Assembly: GCF_000283155.1 (NCBI RefSeq)
Contig: NW_004454290.1
Coordinates: forward strand, 609,343 to 673,342
Direction of reading: 5' to 3'
Source: Ceratotherium simum simum
Lineage: Eukaryota > Chordata > Mammalia > Perissodactyla > Rhinocerotidae
DNA length: 64,000 nucleotides
A program made the position numbers and the translations under genes. Below the pieces are notes generated by a model. It did no database searches, was not told the origin of the DNA, and saw only the letters and a list, made by a program, of their open reading frames with translations. Of the stretch, positions 38,430 to 50,575 are shown one piece after another (within the stretch, counting starts at the first letter, position 1; each line of letters opens with the position of its first letter).

Positions 38430-39075
38430 AATTCTCAGTGATTCAGGAAAGATGGGAGCTATATAGAGGTGGCCCATTCATTGGCTGAGTCCATGGTTAC
38501 AGCTATGTGGATGAGACAACATGAGGCCTATGAGACAGCAGTTGCTACTGTTAGCAATTTCACCTCACTCTGGTGGGACTCTGACCCACATTTGGAGGAG
38601 CTCTGAGGAGGGGCCCACAGGTGGGCCTTGTACCTACAATCCATCTGCTCCTCATAGAGCTCTTTCCTGTTCAGTGTCAAGGATTTGAAACAAAATTAAA
38701 ACTGAGCATTCAACAGCACAAGCTTTTATTCAGTGGCCAAAGAATGGAGAAGTGGGAACCATGTTCACAAATCAACTTCTAGGCTCTTTGGGCAAGTAAG
38801 CAGCTATTATAAGGGGACAAAGTAATGAAGGGGAGGAATATTCATGGTGTTTGGGGAACAGGGCAGGCTTTTCAGGAGAACAAGTGTGCTACCTCCTGTC
38901 TTTCTTTAGTCACATCCTGCCATTGCCATGGCAATTGTAAACTGTCATGGCACTGGTGGGTGTATTAGGTACCATGGTAATGTATTACAATGAGCGTATA
39001 ATGAGCTGTGGGGTCTATGCCAGGACGAATCAGACTGCCATGTTGCCTGATAAAGGTAAATATATAGCCAAATGC
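38430..39075 (-). mobile_element. L1 5'UTR scrap followed by LTR-like block
   Basis: 38456-38690 resembles 61500-61600 (CATTCATTGGCTGAGTCC) and reads as L1 5'UTR. 38690-39070 has LTR-like content on the minus strand with an AATAAAAGC signal (near 38727) and the repeat motif CCATTGCCATGGCAATTGTA. LTR class and ends are uncertain. Confidence 0.45.
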
Positions 39076-39079
39076 AGAA

Positions 39080-42000
39080 TACTCAAATATTGTAATACGG
39101 TGGTGTGTTAACCACTTAATTATAGTATAAAGGTTAAAGAACCAGAGTAATAAAAATAACTATAGCTACTGTAGTTTGTTGATAAATACACAATAAAAAA
39201 AAGAGGTAAATTGTGACAGTGATTAAAAACATCAAAGAGGGGGAGTAAAAAGGAAGAGTTTTGTATGCAATTGAAGATAAGTTGTTATCAACATAAAATC
39301 CACTGTTATATCTATACGATGTTTTACGTAAGCCTCGTGGTAAGCACAAAGCAAAACCAATAGTAGATTCACAAAAGATAAAGAGAAGGAATTGAACTTA
39401 CTGATATAGAAAATCACCAGTTCACAAAGGAAGGAAGCAATAGAGGAAGAAAGGAACAAGGGAACAAGACAGCCTGAAAATAATAAGATGGCATTAGTAA
39501 GTCTTTGCCTATCAATAATCAATCTAAAAGTAAGTTGATTGATTTCCCCAATCAAAAGACACAGAGTAGCTGAATGGATAAAAAGAAAAACAAGACCAAA
39601 CTATACACTGTCTTCAAGAGACTCACTCAGCTTTAGTGAAACATGTAGGCTCAAAGTGAAAGAATGTAAAAAGATAAGCCATGCAAGGGGAAACCAAAAG
39701 AAAGCATAGCTATATCTAGATCAGACAAAATAGACGTTAAGTAAAAAATGTTAACAAGAGACAAAGGAGATCATTATATAATGACGAAAGGGTCAATTCA
39801 TCAAGAAGATACAACAATCATAAATATATACACACCCAATGTCAGAGCACCTAAATATATTAAGCAAATCTGAAGGAAGATATAGACAACAATACATTAA
39901 TAGAAGGGGATTAAATACCCACTTTCAACAACAGGTAGCTCATCAGAGAGAAAAGCAATAAGGAAACATGAGACTTGAACTGTACTTTAGACCAATTGGA
40001 CCTAAAACATATATATATGACATTTCAACCGACAGCAGCAGTGTACACATTCTTCTCAAGCTCACACAGAACATTCTCCAGAACAGATTATGTTAAAGGC
40101 CACAAAACAAGTCTTAGCAAATTTAAGGAGATTGAAATCATACCAAGTATCTTTTCCAATCACAATGGTATGAAGCTAGACATCAATAACAGGAGGAAAG
40201 CTGGAAAAGTCACACATATGTGGAAGTTAAACAACATACTCCCGAACAACCAATGAGATCAAAGAAGAAATCAAAAGGAAAATAAAAAAAAAGATCTTAA
40301 AACAAAAACAAAAAAAAACGAAACACAATAAACCAAAATCTATGGGATGTTGCAAAAGCAGTTCTAAGAGGGAAATTTATAGAGATAAATGCCTATATTA
40401 AGAAAAAAAGAAAGATCTAAATACAATCTAACTTTACAACTTACAGATCTAGAAAAAGAAGAAGAACAAACTAAGCCCAAAGTTAGCAGAAGGAAGGAAA
40501 TGAAGATCCAAGCAGAAATATGAAATAGAGAATAGGAAAATAATAAAAAAGATCAACTTAACTAAGAGTTGGTTTTTTGAAAAGATAAAAAAATGAAAAA
40601 CTTTTAGCGTCTCTAAGTAAGAAAGAGAAGACTCAAATAAATAAAATCAGAAATGAAAGAAGAGACAATATAGCTGATACCATAAAAATACATAGGACCA
40701 TAAGAGACTACAATGAACAATTATATGCCAACAAATTGGATAAGCTAGAAATTTATCAAATAGAAATATTGGATTTAGATATAGAAAAATTCCTAGAAAC
40801 ATACTACTTACCAAGACTGAATCATGAAGAAATAGAAAATCTGAATAGATCAATAATGGGTAAGGAGATTGAATCTATAATCAAAAATCTCCCAACAAAG
40901 AAAAGCCCAGGACCAGATGGTTTCACTGGTGAATTCTATTAAACATTTAAATAAGAATTTAATGCCAATTCTTCTTAAACTCTTCCAAAAATTGAAGAGG
41001 AGAGAAAACTCCCAAACTCATTTTGTGAGGCCAGCATTACCCTGATACCAAAGCCATGTAAAGACAGTACAAGAAAAGAAAACTACAGGACAATATCCCC
41101 TATGAATAAAGATGCAAAAATTCTCGACAAAATATTAACAAACTGAACTCAACAGCACGTTTTAGAATCATACGCCATGATCAAGCAGGATTTAACTCCG
41201 GGATTCAAGGATGGTTAACATACACAAATCAATAAATGTGATACACCACTTTAACAGAATGAAAAATTAAAAGTGGTATGATCATGTTAATAGATGCAAA
41301 AAAAGCATTTGACAAAATTTAACATCCTTTCATGATAAAAAACAGCCAATAAATTTGGTATAGAAGGAACATACCCCAACATAATAAAGACCATAAATGA
41401 CAAACTCATGGTTAACATCATACTCAATGGTGAAAAGTTGAAAGCATTTCCTGTAAGATCAGGAAAAAGACAAGGGTGCCCACTCTTTTGCAATATAGTA
41501 CTGGAAATCCTAGCCAGAGCAATCAGGCCATAACAAAGAAATAAAAGATATCCAAACTGGAAAAGAAAAAGTAAAATTGTCTTTGTTTGCAAGTGATTTG
41601 GTTTTATACATAGAAAATCCTAAAAATCCTCAAAAGAACTGTAAGAATTAATCAACAAATTCAATAAAGTTGCAGGATACAAAAACCAACATACAGAAAT
41701 CAGTTGCATTTCTGTACTCTAACAACAAAATATCCGAAAAAAAAATTTTTTAAAAATCCCATTCACAATAGCATCAAAAAAATAAAATATTTAGGAATAA
41801 ATTTAACCAAGGAGGTGAAAGTTCTGTACACTGAAAACTATAAGATTTTGCTGAAATAAATTGAAGACACAAACACATGGAAAAATATTCTGTGTTCGTG
41901 GATCAGAATAATAAATATTGTTAATATGTCCATACTACCCTAAGTCATCAATAGATTCAATACAATCTCCACCAAAATTCCTATGGCATTTTTCACAGAT

Positions 42001-43655
42001 ATAGAAAAAACAATCCTAAAATTTGTCTGGAACCACAAATGACTCCAAACAGCCAAAGTAATCTTGAGGAAGAAGAAAAAATCTGGAGGCACCACACTTC
42101 TTGATATCAAACTATACTACAAAGTTATCATAGTCAAAAGAGTATGGTATTGACATAAAAATAGACACATAGACCAATGAAACAGAAGCAAGAGCCCAGA
42201 AATAAACCCCCGCATATATGGTTAACTAGTATTTGACAAGGGAGCCAAGAATACTCAATGAGGAAAGGGTAATTTCTTCAATAAATGATGTTGAGAAAAC
42301 TGGATCACCACATACAGAAGAATGAAATTGGACCCCTATATTATACCTTTTACAAAAATGAACTCTAAATGAGTTAAAGATCAAAACTTAAGACCCAAAA
42401 CCATAAATCTCTGAAACACAGGGAAAAGATCCTTGACCTTGGTCTTGGCAACCATTTTTTGGATAAGATACCTAAAGCACAAGCAATAAAAGCAAAAATC
42501 AATAAGTAAGACTACATCAAACTAAAAAGCTTCTGCACAGCAAAAGAAACAATCAACAAAACAAAAAAGCAGTCTGTGAGATGGGAGAAAATATTTGTAA
42601 ACCATATATCTGATAAGGGGTTAATATCCAAAATATAAACAGATTCATACAACTCAATAACAAAAACAGACAATCTAATAAAAAGTAGGCAGAGAAACTG
42701 AATATATTTTTTTCCCAAAGAAGACGTACAAATGGCCAACAGGTACGTGAAAAGATGCTCAGCATCATTAATCATCAGGGAAATGCAAATCAAAATTACT
42801 ATGAGATATCATCTCACTCCTGTTTGAATGGCCGTTATCAAAAAGACAAGAGATAACTAATGTTGGAGAGGATGTGGAGAAAAGGGAACCCTTGTATACT
42901 GTTGGTGGGAATGTAAATTGGTGCAGCCACTGTGGAAAACAGTATGGAGATTCCTCAAAAATTAAAAATAGAACTATAGTATGATCCAACAACTCCACTT
43001 CTGGGTATATATCCACAGGAATGAAAACATGATATCAAAGAGACATATTTACACCTCCATGTTTATTGCAGCATTATTCACAATAGCCAAGATATGAAAA
43101 CAACCTAAGTGCATACACACACACACACAACACACAGGAATATTATTCATCCAAGAGAAAGAAGGAAATCTTGCCATTTGCGGCAACATGGACAGACCTA
43201 TAGGACATTATGCTGAGTAAAATAATTCCAACAGAGAAAGTCGAACACTGTATGATCTCACTTATATGTAGAATCTGAAAAAGCCAAACTCACAGAACAG
43301 AGAGTAAATTGGTGGTTGCCAGGGCCTGGAGTGTGGGGAAAACGGGGGGATATTGGTAAAAACCTCCAGGTACAAGATGAATAAGTTCTGCGGATCTAAG
43401 GCATAGCATCGTGATTACAGTTAACAATATTGTATCATATATTTGAAAGTTGTTAGGAAAGTAGATCTTAAATGTACTCATCACAAGAAAGAAATGGCAA
43501 TTTTTTGACATGATGGAGGTGTTAGCTAAGGTTATGGTGGTGATCATTTTGCAATACATAAGTGTATCAAATCAACAAATTGTAGACCTTAAACTTACAC
43601 AATTTTATATGTCAATTATACCTTAATAAAGCTGGAAAAGAAAAACAATTCAGGT
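39080..43655 (+). mobile_element. L1 LINE, sense, about 4.5 kb, decayed ORF2 to 3' end
   Basis: Recognisable ORF2 stretches: reverse-transcriptase entry [13 protein letters not shown] (about 40897-40940), ILIDAKKAFDK-like text at 41285, and FLRKKKKSGGTTLLDIKLYY-like text at 42065. The 3'UTR ends CTTAATAAAGCTGG and A-rich at 43625-43655. Many stops and frameshifts. It interrupts the PYHIN relic's downstream flank. Confidence 0.85.
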
Positions 43656-44590
43656 ACAAGAGAGCAAACAGTGCTGGGAGACATTGAAGGTTACTAAAGT
43701 AGAGACATATATTTACTACTCTTGCCATCCAGCTTGACACCAGAAAGATTGAATTTTAGGAGTAAGGGCCAAGCACTAGAGTGGAGACTATTATAAAACC
43801 CATCCTAACAAAGCCTAAAACCACACCCTGATATGAGTCAGAGAAAAGTAAAAATCCTGACAACAAGAGAAGCTTGGAAAATATCTTGACCAATTTATCA
43901 GAAAGTCATAAGAATTCCATAAATGCACCTAATTACAGAGCTTCAATATTATAAAGCAAAAACTAACAGCACTGAATGTAGTGTAAGACAAATCAACCAT
44001 CATAATTAGATATTTAAATAATTGGATATTTAAAATCTCCTATTCAATAATGATAGATAGAAGAAGAAGAAAAAAATCAGAAAGGATACTAAAATATTTT
44101 AAAACCACATTCAACCACTGTGATCTAATTTTCTCTTAAAGAACACCATAAAAACAATTGAAGACTACACATTGTCTTTGAGTGTTCATGGAATGCTCAC
44201 CAAAATAAAACATAAGCAGGCACTTACAGTTAGTCACAGTAAAATTCACATCTGAAATCTTAGAGTATGTTTCTTGACCACAACAGGACTAAATCAGAAA
44301 CCAACAATAAGATATCTAGAAAATTCTCAAATATCTCAAAATTATATAGCACATTTTAAAATACGCCATTAGTTAATACATGCCAAGGAATATTAGGGAC
44401 AATAAAAATACATCCCATGAAACCTAGGCAACAAAGCAAAAGTAGTACTTACAGGAAAAAATTCTTAATATAAAAGTGTTTATATTAAAAAAGAAGAGAA
44501 TTTTAATGTAATTGTTGTAAATTTACATCTTACAACACTGAAAAAAAAAGAAAGCAAAGCAAACAATAAATAGTGTAGAGAAATAACAAA
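43655..44590 (+). mobile_element. Old L1 fragments, sense
   Basis: 43655-43900 (CAGGTACAAGAGAGCAAAC, GTGCTGGGAGACATTGAAGG) parallels 61620-61690 and reads as L1 5' region. 44080-44480 is ORF2-like (TTTCTTGACCACAACAGGAC, AATCAGAAACCAACAATAAG). Confidence 0.6.
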
Positions 44591-44596
44591 GCTATA

Positions 44597-44860
44597 GGGG
44601 CTGGCCCAGTGGCGCAGCGGTTAAGTGTGCACGCTCCACTGCAGTGGCCCTGGGTTCACATGTTCGGATCCCGGGAGTGCACCGATGCACTGCTTGTCAA
44701 GCCATGCTGTGGTGGCAACCCATATAAAATAGAGGAAGATGGGCACGGATGTTAGCCCAGAGCCAATCTTCCTCAGCAAAAAAAGAGGAAGATTGGCATT
44801 GGATGTTAGTTCAGGGCTAGTCTTCCTCACACAAAAAAATAAATAAAATAAATAAAATAA
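44597..44860 (+). mobile_element. ERE SINE, sense
   Basis: GGGGCTGGCCCAGTGGCGCAG head, GTTCGGATCCCGGG, CTTGTCAAGCCATGCTGTGG, A/T-rich tail with (AAATA)n. Target duplications AGAAATAACAAAGCTATA and AGAAATAACAGAGCTATA (18 bp, one mismatch). Confidence 0.95.
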
Positions 44861-46724
44861 AAAGAAATAACAGAGCTATAAGCAGAAAACAATGCACAAA
44901 TTGATTTTAGGTGGTGTAAAACACAGATAGACAGACAAAGCAAACAAACAGTAATCAGTATGCAGACAAACAGTAAAACTGACAAAAACAAAGAAAATGA
45001 ATACAGCCAAATGTTGGTTCTTATAAGAGACTAATTCAGGTGGCTGATAATTTGGTAAATGCATAAATTCACTTGGCCAGCTCGGGCTCTCTCACTCTTA
45101 GGTTTGCTGGCCCTTAGGTGTGGGAGGTGAAGAGTTTTCATTTGACTATACCCAACACACTTGTCTCGTCCATTTTCTTCTCTGAGACTACAGATCTTAC
45201 CCCTATACCTTTATCCCGAGGTTTGATGTAGAATTTTAAGGACTTGACTGTTATTTCTTGGTGTAATTGCTCTTCTACTTGCTCTAACTCCTCTCCTTAG
45301 GAGACCACTGATGTTGGCTACACATAGGACACCAACCTGGTGTGGACTCTTCACTGAAGATTTTGAGTGATCTTCTGGAATAGTACTTGAGATGACAGGA
45401 TATCCTGTAGATTTTTCCAGACACTTTTCCCCATGTTAAGAGCTCTCTCATTTCCCACTTGGCTCTTTTCCCAGTTGGCTCATTTTATTATAACAATGAA
45501 GCTTCACAAATTCTCAAAGAACAGTGTTCCTTAACACTGTTGAGTGCCTCATAAATCACTTTATATCTCTATGATGGCCCAAATCACCAACTGTTTGGCC
45601 ACTAAGAGTCAGGAAAAGGGCCATTTATTGTTTTCTATTTCTTTGGTCTATCTTTTAAAATTCCAACTGCACAACATAGATTTAGGAGCATTGTTCCAAC
45701 TTCTCTTTATTTGTGCCAGTAATGTATGTATTTTCTGCTGTAGAAACAACAGGGGGTATCATCCATATAAGTTAGTTTCCAGTAGAAGAAGAGGAAAATG
45801 TCCTGACTCATAGACATTTCTGTCATGTGACTGCTGCCTCTTGGTCTCTGGATGGGACCCTCTGACCGTCCTAATGTCCCTCTGTACCCTTTACGTTAAG
45901 ACAGCTCAATGTATCCACGTAAGCAGCGCTAAGGTCTGTAACAAAGAACTGTGAAAATTCATCATTTTTTGTGGCACTCATGCCAGATCCTCCTTGATTT
46001 TCCTTGACTTACTCCAGCACATTCAGACACTTTTCAAATCCAGACTTCAACTCTCTCCTTCACAAACCTAGTTTGAATTAACCTTATCAGTTTTCTTCTC
46101 CCTTCAGATAACCTCGACTCATCTACTAAATGCAACAGGTCTTTGGATTCCTTTTCATTTCATGGCCTTGTTCTTCAGATCAGATAGTGAGTTATCACAA
46201 TACTATATTCTGATGGGTTCCATTTAGTTGACATCTCAGGGTTACAATTCTCTAAATTGTATCCATTGTACTATATAGACAAAAAAATTGTAGAGAAAGT
46301 ATTTTTTAGGTCCTCAACCCTTCTAGAAGCTCAGTGCTCTTCCAGAATTTGAAGGATTCATTGACGTGATGATATGAACTCATTACTCACTTGTGTTTAT
46401 CTGTGAATAATTCTGAGTCGAGAGTAATCATGAAATTGAATCATAGAAGTAATGGACTGTAATCATAGGCAAGAGGTTAACTAGTGCAAAATGCATTTCC
46501 AAATACTCTAGGAAGAACTTACATGTGAATAATGATTTTACGCCTGTGGTATGTCAACTGTTAGCAACTTGGTAATGTATCACACACTATTGAAAACACA
46601 AGCAACTTCACAATCTTTCTCCATCCACGAGGTGTGGTCAGGTACTGGTAGTGATAGACGTCTCTTCCAAGATCTCCTCCTGTCATGTGCCATGTGTGAA
46701 CAGGAAAGGAGGAAGAAGTGGCTG

Positions 46725-47172
46725 TGATGTGGGACCACTGAGTCACGAGTCGAAAAAGAATTTTCAGACACGAGCCGCTCCTTTGTTCATGCACCTTTAT
46801 TTTGTTGTCAGCATGGGGACAGGACCCATGGGCAGTAAAGAGCTGTAGTGCAAGAGTCTGTGCGGTGCCATGATATACCATTTTTAGCTATTTTACTATT
46901 CTATAGAAAGGTCAAAAAGGAAAGTATTAGGTGGTCTGGTTAGCCTCAAAGATTAGGGCATGGAGGAGATGAGTGAGATTTGTCCTTACATTCCAAGGTA
47001 AAGTTTGCCTCAAGGAATACATAGGCAGGAGAGTAAAGTCATTGCTCACCTCCTGAAGGTAAATTTCTTTGCTCCTAGCCAGAGGCGATTGAGTAATGCA
47101 AGACTGAACGAAGTCTCATGGAAAGAATTGGAAATTGTAAAACAAGTCATAAACAAGGTTTCGACCCCATCA
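46725..47172 (-). mobile_element. Solo LTR (class I ERV-like) in the PYHIN 5' flank
   Basis: A 448-bp block starts TGATG and ends CATCA, flanked by identical 4-bp target duplications GCTG (46721-46724 and 47173-47176). On the minus strand AATAAA (46797-46802) precedes a short U5-like end, so the LTR is antisense to the gene. The paralogous flank at about 30310 has a single GCTG and no insert, an empty site. The 4-bp duplication is typical of class I ERVs. There are no coding remains. Confidence 0.75.
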
Positions 47173-47296
47173 GCTGGGTGACTTGCCTTTCCACTTTGAA
47201 ATCTGAGACTCATTTAAGGGGCTTTGGTGTCTACTGACCCACATTTAAGTCCACTGGAAAGAAAGTTCTAATATCATAACTCCTTTCAGACCTTTG

Positions 47297-47327
<31 letters not shown>
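47297..47327. repeat. (TAAA)n microsatellite
   Basis: About eight tetranucleotide units in the PYHIN 5' flank, roughly 300 bp upstream of exon 1. Confidence 0.9.
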
Positions 47328-47619
47328 CTTAGCTCTGATTTTTCACTATGACTAAGATGTTTACATCAAGAAAACTATTCAGTTTCTCTGACAAAGGAAA
47401 TAGAAAGCTAAGACCGTTAATGGGAGGAGTCTCAAAACTGTTTCATAACTTCTTTGTCTCTGGGGATGTAGCACAGGCTGAGGTAGCCAGCAGCACTAGT
47501 GAAGTTACTAAGTGACTCTAACCAGTGCAATTTTTCCGTGTTATCTTTGAAAAATCTTCGCTTTCTTGGCATTTCAGAAGATTGTAACATCCTGCAGTTC
47601 AGTTTCTGAGAGCTTTACT

Positions 47620-47714
47620 GATTTTTCTTCCCCCTCAAACAAAACAAATACCAGCTGCCACATTTCTGAAGAAGATCTCCAGATCTGGACTACTGTGGAA
47701 GAATTATCAGTGAG
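47620..47714 (+). other. MNDA: Exon 1 (5'UTR, non-coding) of the PYHIN gene
   Basis: A strong donor (TGAG|GTGAGT) ends the exon at 47714. There is no ATG in the exon body, and a 5' non-coding first exon is usual for this family. The block is conserved with a paralogous block ending at 30804, which is what marks it as exon rather than random flank. The 5' boundary is an estimate because no TATA box or initiator decides it. The link to exon 2 is inferred. Confidence 0.6.
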
Positions 47715-48892
47715 GTGAGTCCTGTTAGGATTTTTGTAGAGGAGATCTGGCTACCTCGTTGATATCCACAAGATCACGGGAGGAGAATTAGTTTTTGAGT
47801 CTTTTGAGTAGGGCTGAGAGGAGTAAGGCTGGTATTTACACATTTTGAAAAGAGAAAACCACAGCAGCTTGATTCTAATCCTTCACTTACCTAGGAAGGT
47901 AATAGATATCATTCATACCAACACAACTGAGGCCTAAACAAAGCAAAATGCATTTTGACTATTGCAGATTTTAAAATTCATTTTCCAGGTGTTTATAGCA
48001 TTAGTTAATATTTAGAAGAGGGCTTTGGTTTCCTACATGGAAGCTGTGCAGGAAACAAGTGTTTGTGGTAGAGGCCGGGGTAAAAGACAAAATAATGGCA
48101 TGAAAAAAATATTATGCAATAATATTAAGTAAAAAACACATTTAGATGTAAAACTATATTATATAACATTATTCCAATTTTACAAAACATGAGAAAAAGT
48201 ACACATGAAATAAAAAATTTCTCAGTTTCACAAACACAGCTACTCAAATACATGGTGTCTTGATATATTCATAAGTACTTTAGCTTCATTCTACACCAAG
48301 TTTTAGAGGCAATATTTCAGTTCTTTTGGGACTAATTCCCTGCTTTCCTCAAAGTCAGAGGTAAACTTTGGTGATGAGAGTTTGTAAGAAAGAGGCAGTT
48401 GGAGACCATTAAATCTATACCTACCTTTTGGAATGCTTTAGTCTTTCTGAGGAGCCTGGTACATAAACATTTCCTGTTTTTAAGAGGAACGTAAAGTTTG
48501 AAATATTGGTTTCTGAATTCTCTAAATGTTAGATAAAGCCTTTTATTGAAGCTTAATTGTATTGGTCAGTTTTTCTAAATATTTTCCTGATTTTTTTCTT
48601 TGCTTCATTCGGTAATTAAAATATGCTAAAATCTCAAACTACAATCATAGAATCAAATAGTTCTTTTAATTTCTAATATAAATATTATATATGTGTGTAT
48701 ATATAGTGAAAGGGATATACTACATAATACTATTTATAATATACTATTTATAATAATATAAAGAAATGTGAATTAATAAATAATATACTTATTACTTTTA
48801 GATAAATACATAATTAAAACTGTTACAGTTAAATTTTTTCTGGAACTTAAATCTTTTATCATTGTGTAGTGAAATTCCAGTTCTGATGAAAG

Positions 48893-49447
48893 TGTTGGGG
48901 AAGAGGGAGAATCCCCCTCCGCCCTTTCGCTTAAGGTTCTTATGGCTGGCCAAATAATTAACAAGACAGGTTAGCAGGAGAAAATGAAACAAAGTTTAAT
49001 AACATGTATAAGTGGGAGAAACCAGGGAAACTGAGTTTCTCCACAAAATGGCGGAGGTTCTCATCTTAAATACTATCATCAGCTAAAGCCAAAGGAGGAT
49101 GTTGGGGGTGGGGGGAGTCAGTTATGGGAGATTACCAGAAAAGCACAGGAAACGAGGAAAGTTATTACACAGATTTAAGGCCTCACCTTCCACATCCTTG
49201 AGTTTCTAGAGATGATTTCATCCCCCCTCCTCCCAGTACAGAGAGGGAGATACTTTTACAAATGGAGATTTCCCTTATAAATGTAAATGTTTTGGTAAAC
49301 AGAACTTTGAAAAGAATGGGCTCAGCAAGAACCCTCCCACTCTGTCACTTTTAGGAGGAAGTTTCGGGGAAGGTTTAAGTTTCTTTCAGAGAAAATAATC
49401 AAGGTAAAGAGATATTGTTTCAGGGTGGCCAATTTTGATCTCCCACA
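48893..49447 (-). mobile_element. Solo LTR in intron 1 with paired GAS motifs (class I ERV, MER41-like?)
   Basis: A 555-bp block starts TGTTGGGG and ends CTCCCACA, with an AAAG target duplication on both sides (48889-48892 and 49448-49451). On the minus strand a TATTTAAG box and ATTAAA signal precede a U5-like tail ending CCCCAACA, so U3 lies at the right end. Two palindromic TTCNNNGAA sites lie in U3 (49363-49371 TTCGGGGAA and 49385-49393 TTCAGAGAA). The length and paired STAT-type sites recall MER41-group LTRs. The family name is a guess. Confidence 0.75.
49363..49393. promoter_or_regulatory. Paired GAS (STAT1-type) motifs in the intronic LTR
   Basis: TTCGGGGAA at 49363-49371 and TTCAGAGAA at 49385-49393 both fit TTCNNNGAA and are 22 bp apart start to start, about two helical turns. 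Neither has the preferred pyrimidine at position 4, so affinity may be modest. They lie within 90 bp of the LTR's U3 end. Confidence 0.45.
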
Positions 49448-49936
49448 AAAGTCTTTGTCTTAAGGTCTACTTAAAGCTACACTAATACAAATACACTGCT
49501 TTCTTTGAATTAATGTTTGCACGATAAAACTTTTTGCAACTATTTTTTTTAAACCTTTAGATGATCTTTTGTCAACAACACATAGGTAGATTTTTTAAAA
49601 TCCAGTTTGAAAACTTTGTCTTTTAATGGGTTCAGCATTATGTACATTAGGTGAAATGCTGTATTTTGACTAGTTTGTAACACTATTTGTAATACTTATT
49701 CCATGCTTCCTTTGTCTTCTTCTTGTCAATAGTTTTAAATTTGTATCTCTAACTTCTTAAGAACAAGCAACTTAGTGAATACTCATATCCTCTTTTCTCC
49801 CTTCCTTCACCCCACCATGTTGATCTACTTTCAGTTTCATTTCTCTTCTGCCGTTTATTTTTAAAACATTAAAAGACTTAATCAAGGTCTTGTTCACGCC
49901 TACTTTTTTGCCTGCAGCATTTTGTTTACCTGATTT

Positions 49937-50571
49937 TGTAGCCGGAAAAACCCGGGACCCTGTCACTGTGGCCGGAATCAATGAACACAATGACCAGGAA
50001 TCGAGGAAAAGAAAAATGGTTTAATTTTGCCAGCAAAATGAGGCTGCTGTGGGCTCATGCCCCAAAATCTACAGCCCTCCTGAAGCATTAGGAGTCGGAG
50101 TTTTTAAAGGAAAGTCTGTGGGAAAGAATGTATCCTTGGGACTGTGATTATTTGTTGGAGGAGGGATCCCAGCCCTCTGGCGCCAAGCTGGCTGTTATAC
50201 CTATCTACAGCAGGAGATTTAGGGCTCCATGAATCAATCTTCTCACATCACCCGAAATTTGGCCTTGGCGAGTGGACTGCAAGCGCTACCAATTAACAAG
50301 TACAAAGTTTACAAGGTTTTAGGTAGGGGAGGGGGAGCTGTGGCTTTGCAGTTCGCTGTCCTTCTGCCAGCCTGCGTTTAGCTGAGTTAGGGAAGCTGCA
50401 GGGGTCCTCTGTTTGTCTGTCCCTGTGATGAATGATGGATTAGGCGCCAGGAACCAGGAGTTGGGGAGCTTCAGCTTCTTGATAATTTCGAGATACCAGT
50501 CTCCCTGTAACAAACCTCAAGAACTGGTAATTAGCCTGAGTTTCAGTTTGTAGCCACCTGGGCTTTTAACA
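49937..50571 (-). mobile_element. Solo LTR in intron 1 (ERV-like)
   Basis: A block of about 635 bp starts TGTAGCCGG and ends TTTTAACA, flanked by ATTT on both sides (49933-49936 and 50572-50575). On the minus strand an ATTAAA signal (near 50020-50027) precedes a short GC-rich U5-like end, so the element is antisense to the gene. No internal ERV genes remain. The family is not identified. Confidence 0.6.
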
Positions 50572-50575
50572 ATTT

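Larger units (their letters stand above)
45060..47619 (+). promoter_or_regulatory. 5' flank/promoter region of the PYHIN gene
   Basis: About 2.5 kb upstream of exon 1 is colinear with 28741-30715, both ending in the exon-1-like block. Conserved blocks include 45100-45300, 45550-45850, 46500-46690 and 47440-47640. Conservation between two paralogous copies marks the likely promoter, but I find no TATA box and no perfect ISRE (TTTCNNTTTC) next to exon 1. A solo LTR (46725-47172) has been inserted about 450 bp upstream of the exon. Confidence 0.5.

Noticed and set aside
39975..40942. Frames resembling polymerase fragments
   Set aside because: They are pieces of a decayed L1 ORF2, not a separate gene.
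47440..47620. Possible ISRE next to exon 1
   Set aside because: Several TTTC and GAAA half-sites occur, but I find no TTTCNNTTTC or GAAANNGAAA match, so no ISRE is annotated.
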